From: Haemaphysalis longicornis
Taxonomy: Eukaryota; Arthropoda; Arachnida; Ixodida; Ixodidae
DNA: 64,000 nt
Assembly: GCA_013339765.2 (NCBI GenBank)
Contig: CM023448.1
Location: 281,353,717-281,417,716 of the forward strand
Direction: 5' to 3'
Under the pieces are notes generated by a model. It saw only the letters and a program-made list of their open reading frames with translations. It searched no databases and was not told the DNA's origin. Below are positions 32,726 through 44,645 of the stretch, piece by piece (position 1 is the first letter of the stretch; each line of letters begins with the position of its first letter). The translations under genes and the position numbers were made by a program.

Positions 32726-33854
32726 ACGTCTAGGCAGGTAGCGGTCGGAAAGGCGTGCGCTACTAATCAATACGCAGGAAAAAAAATGAATGTAAAATTA
32801 TTCTAGGTAACACTATACCATGCACTCTCGCCTTTTCATTCCGTAATTCCCGTAATTTTTTTTTTGCGCTCAGACTTTGAATACAAAGCTACAGGTAGCA
32901 AAAATCCGTACCGTTCATTCGTGCTTTCTAGCAATTAGTGCTGCATCTGCTGCAGTAACCCGGAGACACGGTGCGCCCGGTCGGAAGTAAATCAGCTAGT
33001 TTAGTTTGCATCACCACACCAGCAGAACGGCTGAACGTTGGTGCTGCCCGTTTCACCTGTCACTGCCACCACAGCAGCATAGAGAAAAAAATAAAAAAAG
33101 AAGGGGGGGTATGCATTTTTTATTCTTCCAGAAAAATCCCGCCGCAAGTATGACTTCAGGTGAAAGTCGCCACTTTGCTAATGGAGGAAAAGTGGTAGCG
33201 ATAGAAAAGTGGTAACAAAGTGACAATCAAAACGACGGGGTGAGGTGCTTGTCACTTCGCGCCCTTGTTACAGAGCTCCTCGTCGTGGTGCTGCCTCATT
33301 CCCCGCCCCTCAAAGCGGCGCCCCCGCCAGAAAACGCGTGCGTCTGCATGGCGCTACTGCGTCCTATCAAAACGACGTCATTTTTTTTTTAGAAAATTGG
33401 GCCGCAGGTCACTGAAATGAGAACTAGTGCTGGTAACAAAAGCTGAGCTTTCGTAATAAAGGCAAAATAATTCTCAGGAAAAAACGCAGTTTTATTATTG
33501 CGGAAGAAATAACTGCGTGATGGTCGCCTGTTTGGCGTTTGCATTTGGTCCCAGAAAAGCGTTCGCGAGCCGCTCAATGCATCCCATCAACCGTTGGTCG
33601 CCACCGCTACATTCTGCCTTGTTGCGAAACAAGTGCCGTATGTTTCTTGTTTCTGCCGTTGTAGGAACTTCTCAAGCCTCCTCCTCGTCGTCCGCATGGT
33701 CGTCCGCCACTCATGGGCTGCTTGACACGTTGGAAGAAAAATCGACATGGCGGCGGGAATTTTGAATTTGCCGTTCACAGCCGCATTCGGCGCGTAGTGG
33801 GAGCTAAGCCTTCGCACGGAGACCTTATCAGCTGCCTGTAGCGGGCTTTGACCT

Positions 33855-34005
33855 TGAGTCTTTTTCGTCAGCATTTCGAGATATCCGTGGTCCCCCGAAA
33901 GAAAAGTTTCGAGATAAAGGGGGGCAAATGTACGGCGAGAAAAATTTTCGACTTAAGCGATATTTCGAGATACGCGAGTTTGAGTTAGCGAGGGTCTATT
34001 GCATA
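33855..34005 (-). mobile_element. Pogo/Tigger-like terminal fragment
   Basis: Minus strand starts CAATAGACCCTCGCTAACTC, then repeats TCTCGAAA and TCGAAA motifs every 30-50 bp. Pogo-like elements start CAGTNGACCCTCG. No matching left end was found. Confidence 0.4.
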
Positions 34006-34019
34006 TACAAACACATTCG

Positions 34020-34095
34020 GGTTTATGTGGGATTTGAACCCGGGCTTACAGGACAGGAGCCAAGTGCGTTAGCCCTGCGCTAACCTAAAACCCTG
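34020..34095 (-). repeat. tRNA-like SINE head (third type)
   Basis: Minus strand GGTTAGCGCAGGGCTAACGC and GCCCGGGTTCAAATCCCACA look like A and B boxes. The cloverleaf is not closed, so it is a SINE or tRNA remnant. Confidence 0.4.
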
Positions 34096-35156
34096 CCAGA
34101 ATGGAGCAGAATTAGCCTGAAGCGTGCCACGTGATAGGTGAACGTGGCGGCACGTGAAAGAGACGAAAGAGACGCGAGCGCGATGTAGTAGTAAGGAAGT
34201 CTTTGGTAATCGCCAGGCTTTCGCCTTCAAAGCACGTAAGCAGACTTAAGTTCACAAAAAAGTATTTCATGCGCATGCTTAACTAGGTCAAATATATGTT
34301 TAGCATAGTACAGCTTGGCTTAGCTTGCGTGAAACAGCTTCTGACATTGCTAAAGCTCACCGTTCAATCTAAACCTGTCTATGTGTAAGCGCAAGCTTTT
34401 GTCTCTTATAGCCGACGTATTTACGTCATTTCCCCCCTTTTCTGGGCACCACCATCAATTTCCTCGGTTGGTGTTTGCCCCTTGACCAGCTAAAACTGTT
34501 CGTAATTTCCGTCTTTCGCTGTTTCTTCTATGCTTACATCTTTCTTGCAACAAAGCCCAAACCACCCAACTTCTGGCCTACTCCTTCCAGCTTGTGTATA
34601 GCTTCCCCGCACTAGCAGCTTGACAGCCAATCCTAAATTTGGCTGCTTCATTGTATATCAGTCCCTCATACCAATTCTGAAGAAAAAGTTCGTAACATGC
34701 AAGCGACGGGCCACTTGTTCAATAAGGTCGGTGCCATAGTGGAGTTCTTAATGTAGCTGGCATTGTCAACGCCGGTATCATGAGATCTGGACATTTCGTG
34801 CACATTTTCCAGCCTCGGCACATTTTCAAAACAGCAAGGTCCCCTCTCACACGACGAACAGACCTGGTACACACCCCACAACACACACACACACAAATTA
34901 ATTAATAAATACATACAATAAGGGTAATAATATAACGCCGCCGGTATGCCATTTATTAGGTTTCATCTTAGCGCCAATGAGGTAATTCCTTTGATGTGAT
35001 ACAGGAATAGAAATCAAGTGAAAATCCGCCGTGATCGGGATTTTTTCTCGACTTTGATTTCTTTATCCTGTTCCAAACTCCTCATTGATCTGTTCAATCG
35101 CCTACCAAACCTCCACACTTGCTTTCGAGGTCTTCTTACGACTGCCAATCCTTATA

Positions 35157-35157
35157 T

Positions 35158-35236
<79 letters not shown>
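35157..35236. repeat. (TA)n microsatellite
   Basis: About 75 bp of TA with two TT or AA slips. Abuts a Penelope-type 3' end. Confidence 0.97.
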
Positions 35237-35310
35237 AGAAAAGAAAACTTTGAACAAGTAAAAGCACGATTGTTGCCAACGTTCAGCAAAGAGACTTGCT
35301 TCGTCAGCAA
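35237..35310 (-). repeat. Penelope-type 3' end, left copy
   Basis: Minus strand CTGACGAAGCAAGTCTC...TTTGCTGAACGTTGGC through GTGCTTTTACTTGTTC to the TA array. It is the inverted partner of 35334-35446, with one A missing in the GAAAC core. Confidence 0.6.
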
Positions 35311-35333
35311 AGAGGCTTGCTTCATTTCAGCCC

Positions 35334-35550
<217 letters not shown>

Positions 35551-35589
35551 CCAGCAGTCCAGAACCCCAAAGAAAGCAAAGTACCCTGA

Positions 35590-36030
35590 CGTGTGCCAAT
35601 GTCATCTACATCAGCATTATCATTATCATAAGCTTGCTCAGGTCCCCTGCAAGACGAAGACCTCTTCCACTGACCTCCAACCGCACCTGTCCTGCGCTGC
35701 TCGAGTCCATTCTTTACGCCAAAATTTCCTTATTTCGTCCCTCCATTCGAGTTATTAATTGGCCTTTCCCATTTTCTAGTCCCGTCTCTCGGTATCCACT
35801 CTGGTGGTCCATCAGTTGCCATTTCGTCCAACTACGTGAGCAGCTCGAGTCCATTTCATTGTCTTCATTTCAGCCATGATATCATCTACTAGAATTTGTT
35901 CCCTGATCAAGGAAGCCCACTTCCTGTCCCTAAGTGTTACTCCTATCATTCTTCGTTCAATGGCCCTTTGAAGCTGCCCAAGTTTGTTTTCCAGTTGTTG
36001 CATCATATTTTTCTTATTTCAAGCGTAACG
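35590..36030 (-). pseudogene. RTE-type LINE C-terminus
   Basis: Minus strand: LQRAIERRMIGVTLRDRKWA, IREQILVDDIMAE, WTRAAHVVGRNGN and, in another frame, EWTRAAQDRCGWRSVEE. This is the ERRMIGVTLRD...WAGHVARR...WRSLEEAF ending of RTE-like LINEs. Tail near 35.61 kb has ATGATAATGATA-type repeats. Confidence 0.78.
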
Positions 36031-36329
36031 AATTCACTAAAACGCAGAGCAACCGGATATATATTTTGTATTTCAATAAGCCCCAAAAGTATGACAGAGT
36101 GTGCTTGTGGACAACCTAAGGGCTTTCGTTATAAAAGGAGGAAACAAAGTAACTGCAGACGAAGAGCACTCCTGCAATATCATCCTGAAGAAGCATACGG
36201 ATGCAGCCGCGCTTATGTGCACTACAGCTACTCATGGTGCCCTCGGAACGTGCCGGTAATTAACCTTCGCGACGAGTAAATGGGCCGTTTACGATTTCTT
36301 AGCTAAGCGTTTCCGATCGAAAGAAGCAA

Positions 36330-36900
36330 TGCTTTGCAGAACAGGAGCCCGCGTGCGTGGGGAGGGATTGATGGTTCGGGCTCGAGGGACCGCGAAGCGC
36401 CGGAAGCCCCCGGTGCGGGCCAGGCCCGAGGGCTCGAGCGGCGCCCCCTGCGCTCCGAGGCAGTGGCGGGCGAAGAGTGCGCGGCCACGCCTTGGCGTCG
36501 CAGCGCGCCCCGAGTGGCGGACATCGATCCGCTGGCCGGTGATGGCGACGGAGCGTCCCGGAGCGTCGTGCAGCAGCGCCCGGGCCAGCTGCTGCGGGAG
36601 GTGGGCCAGCGTCGAGAGCGCCATCGGGCCGCAGCAGCAACAGAGCCGGGCGCCGCGCGGCCCCGCGATGAGAGCCGTGGCCGGCCCATCGGAGCCAGGC
36701 GGTGGGGGGCCGCCGCTCGAGCAGCGTTGATCACCGTCTCCCGTCGGCCCCGCGAAAGCAGCCCCGAGGTGAGCGCAACTCTTGCTCGGTCGGGGAACCC
36801 GGAAAGGCGCGCTCCAATGATGAGGAGAGCGGAAGAGCGCACTCGTCACCATTTTAGCGCCGCACGTCGGGAGCTGCCCCTTCTTTCCGCTACTGGTGGC
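36330..36900. promoter_or_regulatory. CpG-rich block, candidate promoter or first exon
   Basis: About 550 bp of very GC- and CpG-rich sequence in AT-richer surroundings. Long ORFs are open on both strands in several frames (up to 261 codons), which high GC alone can produce. On the plus strand CCCGAG is followed by GTGAGC at 36769, a good donor. On the minus strand MALSTLAHLPQQLARALLHD has strongly C/G-ending codons. No family was recognised in any frame. It could be the start of the membrane-protein gene at 55 kb, but phases do not join cleanly. Confidence 0.4.
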
Positions 36901-37119
36901 CGAAAGCGCGACGCCGACGGGAGCAACAAAAAGGGAAACGCAGATGACAAATCCGGAGCGAGAGATATACAGAGAGAGGGGGCGGGGTGGGGGAGGGACC
37001 CGCGTATTCTCATTCACCTGAGCGCAGGTGCACGCGCGAACGTTGCACGAGGTTCTAACCGCTTCTTAGTGCCACGGCTTCACACTTGGAACTTCGGAAA
37101 CGAGCAGCGCATCGAGTAG

Positions 37120-40100
37120 TTCACGCACCGAAGCGCAAATGGCTCTATGGTGGTCTCCATCCAGCGTAGTGTAATCGCTCTGCAGCCGCGCCTCCATGAG
37201 CGCCCTCCCTTCTTTTCATTTACGCTTACGTGTTGTTATTTTTTCATCCTTAAGGTTACGCCGCTTCTACTACACTTTTGAGCGATGCAGAAAATGTTGT
37301 GCGCGCACGAATTAGGCCTACACAACCACCGGTGTTGTGGTGGTGTGCGCCGGGCCAAACAGAGAGCGATGAACACCGATCGGTGGCCGAAGGATACGAA
37401 GGTAGAGAGCGTTGCAGCAACCTAAACTTGATGCTCGTGCCAGAGAAGGGACGGGAGAGAGGGAGAAAAAAAAAAGAGCAAACTAACGAACACGGAAGGC
37501 GCCGCTGTATTGCTTGAGCGGCGGGAGAGAGAAGAAGAAAATGGGTCGCCGAGGGATCGCAGTTTAGAAGTCCCCTCAAGCGAGATCAACCGACGTGCTA
37601 TGCTGCTACCGGTCCCGTTAGACTCGGTTACGATTATCCAGTATTTCCCAGCCGGCCCTTGAGCCAAAAATGAAAGAAGAGCACCACAACATGAGCAGGT
37701 TGCGCATACGAAGTCCTGAGTGCCCGCCCGTTATCAGCCATCGCGGCCATCATTTGCGCGCGTTAAGGGATGAAAGCATTTTCTTTCCCGGGTGAGGCAC
37801 TTCTTTCTCCGTGGTCGCACACTTCAGCAACACGGAGCTCACATAACGGCTGCACTGGCGACGCTGTCGGGCCAGCGCAACCTGTCGACACAGAACAATA
37901 GCGCGGAGGGGTGAACGTTATTTTGGACGAAGCGAAGCCCTGCTGAGCTGGTGAAGCGAAATACAAAAACGGCCGCTCATACAAAATTTCGGAGGAATCC
38001 TGAATGAGTCATAACTGCCTTAAGTTACTTCATTGTGCCCCAATGGAGTGCTTTTGCGTATTAACCCCCCTCCCATTTGTTTTCGACAGATCCCTCACCC
38101 TGTTCCAAAAATTAGATGCACTAGCACTTCACGAATGTTTCTCTGACTCGCATACATTGCTTAAAGTTCACGCGTGAGATAAGTAAAACTGTAAACAGAT
38201 CTCCTAGCACGGGATTTAATTTTATGCGAGCAATGCATACATGAAGGAATGAGCGGGCCCCAACGACGACTCAAGCAGCCAAAATACGAACGCTCATTTG
38301 TTAATTTCGATTGATTGAATTCGAGAGGTTTTGCGATTCGGAGGCGGGACGGGTTTATTGAAGTTGGGAGAGGAGGGGGGGAGGTGGGAAGGGGCTGCTC
38401 TATGGCTTTCACTGTCTACTCGCGCTTACAAGAAAGTGCACTTGTGGGATGACGACGACGTCCTTGCCCCGATAAAGCGCTGAGCCTCTTCTTGGTATGT
38501 GGAAGAAATCAAAGCTATACCTACTAACTGTCGCATTATTTTTGCATGATAAACGTACAATGGTCATGCCCGTCTCTGAAAATACGTCTCAAAACTGATC
38601 ATTTAATTTCTTCATCCACCCTCGCACTCCCCTGAACTCGCTTCCCCGTTGACATGTCCCGGTTTCCGCCATGAGGTTAATGTAAGGCCTAAATATAGAA
38701 ATATATAGGATAATAATAATTGCAGACGTACGTTAACAGCTGTCGATGTAGGAGGCGCGCATCACCTCGGGAGAATCGTCTACGAATTTTTTTTCTAAAT
38801 GCAAGTTTAAGCTCAATCCATAGATGTTCTTTTTAATGTGTTTTCCATGGACATCAGGGAAAGCTTGCAGAAGTTTGTCGCGGAATTTCGCATAATTATC
38901 TAAAATTTGCTAAATTTGTAGCGGTCTCCTTTGGTCACTGGCGCCAATGGCGAACCAACAGTTAACACATGGGGTTGACAGCCATCTGTGATCGCGGCAA
39001 CGCGCCGTTGACCACGGATGCATGGCTACGGGAACCTTTGAGGGGTGCCACTCGCCACTAACGGAAAAGTCCACTTTACTGAAAAGCCACCGTTCTCCTT
39101 GTCCCCCTCTCCCCCCTCTCCCCATTTACACATACCGCCTATCAATATGTCAATAAACATGCATTTAGTATATTCCTGAAAAGCCAACGTAAGGTAATGA
39201 GCCGCGGTTCTCGGTATTTTTGTCGCCGGTTGTTATAACGACAAATTCAGCAAGTGTACCGACTGATATTTAATAACTTTTGTATGCATTATAACAGAGC
39301 AGCGCCAAAAATAACACCATTCAAGAAAAGGCGACATGGCAGTGCTTCTGTATTATAATTAATCAATACCAGTTGGACAACTTTGTACCCTAATCTTTAT
39401 AAACAGGTTGAGTGATTTTCTAACGATTCAAAACTTTTTAGCTATAATTTCTACTTCATTTCTCAACGACCCACGCCGTTCTCTTCCATGATCAATCACG
39501 TTAAAATTGAGAAGTGGGCTTCACCACACATGTGGGCCCTAATACCTGCGCAACGTCTATATTGACACCGGAGGTAGCTTACCTTGCGTTCCTAAAGTAA
39601 GATAGTTTTAAAATGCCTCAGTGGTTTATTAGGTTACCATGTGTTTAATTAATAATTTCTCCCAGCTTACGAAAGTCATAAAGTTCTTTCCGACGATTGC
39701 TCTCGTATACCAACGTGACGACATATTAATGCGTTGCCGCGACGCCACGAGGACATGTTGAACATGTGACGACGATGTAAGTTGTGTCATAGTTTTCCAC
39801 GATGTCATGGGGAAAACTATAACCTGGTAGTGTTACACATTACAGTGAGCCGTGAGCCGCACCTGTACCAACGGTGAACCGCAAGGCTCCATTTAGCTAG
39901 CCCGCTCTTGAAATAAACGCTCACCCATGCATACCCATGAATACAGAAGAACGGGTGCAAGGAAGTGTAATTTTATGCGCAGTCATTGTTCATTGCACAC
40001 GCCTTACAACGAATTACATGAAAATACAACACATATAAAAAACTGGTATACGCCCTCTATCAGGCTGAAAGCATCGATAACGTTCTTTTCTTTCATTGTT

Positions 40101-40160
40101 CATTCAACACAAAAAGAACTCAAGTTTTACTGACCATTTTTAAATCAATTTGTTGCCTCT
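37120..40160. other. 3 kb with no recognised gene or repeat
   Basis: Short ORFs only, none with family motifs or good splice context. AT-rich except the edge next to the CpG block. Confidence 0.4.
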
Positions 40161-40180
40161 TAAATCCTGTGTGATATAAG

Positions 40181-40181
40181 T

Positions 40182-40219
<38 letters not shown>
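40181..40219 (+). repeat. (AAC)n microsatellite
   Basis: Thirteen AAC/ACA units. Confidence 0.95.
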
Positions 40220-40671
40220 AACACTAAGCGTTCCACGGAACGAACGTACTTCGCCGCGTAGCACCATTGCCGAGTGAGAGAGATAGAGTCCCAGCGTAAT
40301 AGCCAGGTTTCGCTGGTTACAAACTTGAGATAATGAGTTAGCTCTTCGATTTACCAAAATTAAGAACCATTTCATAACGCCTGAAGAAAATACAACAATA
40401 ATAAGGGGGAGCGCGCAAGCACGGCTGCGCCAGAACTATACGCTGTTCACCGTTCCGAATAAAATCGTCGGATGCTTATTGGCAGTATTTTTTTGTTTCC
40501 TAGAAAGCATTGTCATTTGCTTATGTTCTTTTCCTGCGTTTGCGGCATCAAAAACAAAAACAAGATATGAATTCCTGAGAAAAAAAACTGGAATACAAAA
40601 TGCTTCATGCCAGCGTTGTTTGGAGATTCTGAAGGGAGATTTCTTTTGTAGTTTCTGATGGGGGAGAGAGG

Positions 40672-40770
40672 GAGAATAAATCTTTATTGAAAAGGAGAAA
40701 TGGTCGGCCTGAGAAACTAATCTTGGGCCCGCTACTTCGCACTGGGGAGAGGGTGCTGGGGACAAAAAAA
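40672..40770 (-). repeat. LINE 3' end
   Basis: Minus strand ends CTTTTCAATAAAGATTTATT followed by CTCCCTCTCTC, the same AATAAA plus CT-rich tail as the LINE 3' ends at 40.98 and 54.8 kb. Confidence 0.5.
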
Positions 40771-40980
40771 GGAAGGAATGAATATGGAAGGTACGAGAAA
40801 TTACAGTAAAATTGACGAATGAACTACGTACATGCAGATTTTATTGCAAAAGGGGGAGGGAAACCGGAAAAGTCATTTTACTGAAAAGTCATGAGACTCC
40901 ATGCTGAGTGCAAGTGGTGCGGAATACGTGTTTCTCAAATGTCCTACAGCAGACCTGAAAGCTGGTCTTTTTGACGCACA

Positions 40981-41640
40981 GTAAGAGAGAGAGATAGAGT
41001 AAACGTGTTTATTGCGAAAAGCAATGGGGAGGAGTCCTCAGTCCAAGACCCCTTAAGCTTTTTCCAGCCTCAACAGCCCTCAACACCAGCAGGTGCTGAT
41101 CATTAAAGTCGGAGCTGGTCAGAGCTTTCTCCCAAAGCTCGTGAGAAGGAATGGAGGGATTTCGCGAATGTAGTGGGGCGTGGGCACAGCCACCTACCAT
41201 ATGAAAGAGCGTCCCAGTTTTTTTTTATATTATTACGATAGTATGCCCGTTGGCATAAATCATGGCATAAATACTATTTCACAAGTATAGATTAACTCCC
41301 GTTTCGCGAAGAAACGCCGCTTCTGTAAAATCCCCGGGATATGGGGATCCCGGGGGTTTTACAGAAGCGGCATAGCGGGGAATATACGGTGGGGGGCAAT
41401 AGATGGCATTTAGTGGGATGGGGAAAGGTATTCGTCTGGAGTGCACGGAGCTGCTGTTCCTCCTCTTTCATTAGGCGTTTATGCGGTGCTGGGTAGGTGA
41501 TACGTCCTAACTTATAGTGCTGTGTTATCTCGTGAACAAAATGCAGGATAAACGGGTTCCCCGCTATCGCAGTATTTGGCCTCGCTACTTCGCTACTAAA
41601 CGACGACACAGCTCACATTCCTCAGTCTCAAGCAGCCGCG
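40981..41640 (-). pseudogene. I-group LINE 3' end, with internal inverted duplication
   Basis: Minus strand reads LGRITYPAPHKRLMKEEEQQ, RALQTNTFPHPTK, YSPLCRFCKTPGIP (zinc-knuckle start), then after a 115-bp interruption MVGGCAHAPLHSRNPSIPSH and ELWEKALTSSDF, ending AATAAACACG and a CT tail. The interruption (about 41223-41340) starts with an inverted copy of the LINE segment CTTCTGTAAAA...CCCGGGAT. Confidence 0.72.
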
Positions 41641-43419
41641 GAGCACCTGACACAGGCGGCGTTCAGGTCAACGGTGCTAAGAATACGCCTGAGCGCTAAC
41701 GGGAGAGAACAGCATTGAAGCGCGCAATAGTCGATCGAAGGCGGTTTATACAGCTGTGCCGGTATATAAGAGCTCTTCCGCGTAAAACGGGGCATCCGGG
41801 CTCTGAGAGGAAGGCTAGGAGAACTTGAGGGTGTTTTAAGGTGCTGAATATTCTGCGTTACCGAGAAAGGAATGAGCAAAAATTGGGGTTCCTGATTTGC
41901 AGAGGGAAATCAGAAAATGTGAAGAAGCAGCCGTTGTGATTAAGCCAAATAGGTGGTACAAGTTAAAAGGTGCTAAAGCTCTACGAGGATGAGGCTGTTG
42001 CCAGTTTCTACGACAATGTAAAATCGGAGCAACACTGCGTACTGAATTGTGATTGGAGATTTCTCTGCAAAAGGGGAAGGCCACCAGGTAGAAGTCATGT
42101 TTCTGAGAAGCGGCCTTTTTTCTTCTTAACCTCCTCTCCCCCCCCCCCCCCCTCCTCCTGCCTTTCCCTGCCAGCAAACATGCACTCAATCCCTGAAGAG
42201 ACCGGTGATGCACTGAAAAAATTTCCAATATGCAGTCGATATTGGCGAAGGGGGTGCACCCATTGAGTTGGCGGCGTTCAATAACCTGTGGATAAAGAAT
42301 ACCTTCTTCCGCAAAAGGAAGTCCTTAGAAACTGTACATTGAAGTGCCCCAATGGAAAGAAGAAAAAAGAAACAAAACCAACCTCATTCTCAGTGCAGTC
42401 GTGCTGAACAAGATCAAAAGCGCTAAGTGCAGGATGGTGATGCGCAGAATTATGAGCGTTTCGAAAACGTCGAGGGCGAGAAAGGAATGAAAACAAACTT
42501 GCGGTCAGTAAGAAAGACGCTGCAGAAGGCCTAGACCAACGCTTCCGAACGAACTTGATGTCTACCGATAAGATTGAGGTTAGCTTAGACGGACTGCATG
42601 ACATCTAGAAAAACGACTAGTAAAATCTCTTATAAATGAAAGGAGAGGACATCACTGAGGAACCCAAGAATGTGGAAGCGTTAAGAACTTGAGATCAACT
42701 TTAATAGTAAAACTTGATTTAGAAAACCAAGACTATAAGGTGACGGTAGTGCTGCAACATGGCAAATATTTTAGAAGCGTTAAAGAAATACAAACTGGTT
42801 GGCGGCGTCACTCACAGAATATCGCGCGAAAGCAGCATGTATTCCTGCGTTTAAAGCCTTGCGTAATTAATTCCCCACTGCATGTATGCGCTACTCTGCG
42901 GGTATCTGAATACCACAGCCTACGAAATGACCACTTTACCCCCATTGAAGCTGCAACTCCAGGCTATCCTCTCTGCCCTCCACTTCTTCAGCTATGAATA
43001 CGACGACCTACATTCGCATACTCACTGATTCATTTATTACTAGGAAGTACGCACCCGTACTTCTACTAGAGAATAAAACAAGCACTGGCACTCTCGCCTT
43101 CTCGTCCAACGCCCCGCAGCTGCAACCTTTCACACTAGCATCTTCAGCTACACAAGCGCAGATGGCCCCTGTCTTTCCTGCGCCACGGCGAATAAAAACT
43201 CTGCCGCTAGTTTTGCTCCCTTCACTCAACATCAGTGCTTGGAAGGCGCACATTGTAAATGTAGCAACTCCGTTCCAAAACAATTTATCGACACCGAAGT
43301 AACGCGATCGCGTCGTACATCTTAAGAACTAAACGTAGATGGCATATGCAACATTTTTGCCTAAAAATGCAGTAGGTTGGTAACTAAAAATGAGCACACC
43401 AAAACGTGGAGGAATAGAG

Positions 43420-43720
43420 CTGAGAAACAGTTTATTTGAATAAAGTTGTCGGGGGCCCCCGAGGGCCGGTCTGGCGGCGCCGGACGAAGGAAGGGTCTCT
43501 TGGGTTCGAGCGAGCGGCCACGACAGACGTGAGTACCGGAGGTCCGGCTTTCCCCTTCCTTTGTCTGTCCCATTGCGCCTTCCTCCTGATCTTCACCGGA
43601 CGGCCCGGAGAAGAGAGGGAACCCCCCTTCTCGCCCCGGTGGCGGGCGGCGAGGAATGGGGAAAGCGCCGGGACTCTGGGTTTCCCACTAAGTGTAATGA
43701 GAGATCACCTCGCACACGTA
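43420..43720 (+). other. GC-rich segment with a consensus splice donor
   Basis: GGGGGCCCCCGAGGGCC is followed by GC-rich sequence and CGACAGACGTGAGTACC, a near-perfect donor at 43529. AATAAAG precedes it at 43440. No protein family is visible. It could be a noncoding exon, a spacer-like repeat or part of a retroelement. Confidence 0.25.
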
Positions 43721-44379
43721 CTAAAACAGGTACTGACGGTGAAAAACGCGAGAAGAAATCGGCGCCGTCGTGGGCTTGACAAAAAAAGAACAAAAATAAA
43801 TAATGTTTCTATGTGCGTTGACACAGACACAGACTCAAAATTTCCCTTTTAGGCCATCAAACAAACGATATCACCTTCAAAACTAAGATATCGAAATCTC
43901 GTTGCAATGCATCTTTTGTCAGGGCCAGGCAGATAGAGCAAAGCCCGCTTTACCCTCGCCGTCCGCAGCCGAAGCGTGTGCCAGCGAGATGTGTTGAGCA
44001 CAAAAAGTGGCCTCTAGCGCCAAGCGTTCAATGCTAGCAGCTTTGTCGCTTGAAGCCAAGGGAAAGACAGGTTAGTATACTGGGGTTGGACGCGCACGCG
44101 CACATCGATGTCTCGACACCAGAAGTGCAACGTCACATGGGACAGCGATGCATTTTGCCACGCGTTCGCGTGCCCCGGCTTATTTTACCGCCGGGTGTAA
44201 CGTGAACGTTTTGAACTCAGATCCGGTCCTGCATCAAACCAGCGACTAGTATTGACCGACTGCTTGTAAAACTGTCACCACCTGCTATTCGCTGACTTCG
44301 TGGAGCACTGGTGGGGTTTTCCATCGTTCTGTGCCCGTCTTCAGCCCGTGCATCTTCCATGAGTGAAACCATCGCCTCA

Positions 44380-44645
44380 GGCGATGGTGAAACTTAAGCG
44401 CAAACAGACACAGTGGCGAGAAAGGGAAACGACACCAGCGCTTACTATCAACTGAAAGATTTATTAAAATTGAAAGCACATATATACCATGCCAAGACCC
44501 AACAATCAGGCACGTGTGACCGTCGCACATGCGTACGGCGGTACATGAGGACAACCGCCCCCTTTCCTTCTCTTCTTTTTCTTTCTTTCATCCTCTACCC
44601 CCTCTCCTTAAGAAGTAGCACTTCTTTATCTAGAATACTCATTGA
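44380..44645 (-). repeat. Penelope-type 3' UTR fragment
   Basis: Minus strand AATAAATCTTTCAGTTGATA is followed by GTAAGCGCTGGTGTCGTTTC, the same order as AATAAA...CAGTTGTGAGTGCAGCGCTG in the other Penelope ends here. Confidence 0.45.

Noticed and set aside
36289..37119. Several 110-261-codon ORFs in the CpG block
   Set aside because: Frames are open on both strands and in overlapping registers, as expected for GC-rich DNA with few stops. None has recognisable motifs, so no CDS is called.
43420..43720. rDNA internal transcribed spacer
   Set aside because: GC-rich and spacer-like in feel, but no 5.8S, 18S or 28S sequence lies next to it.
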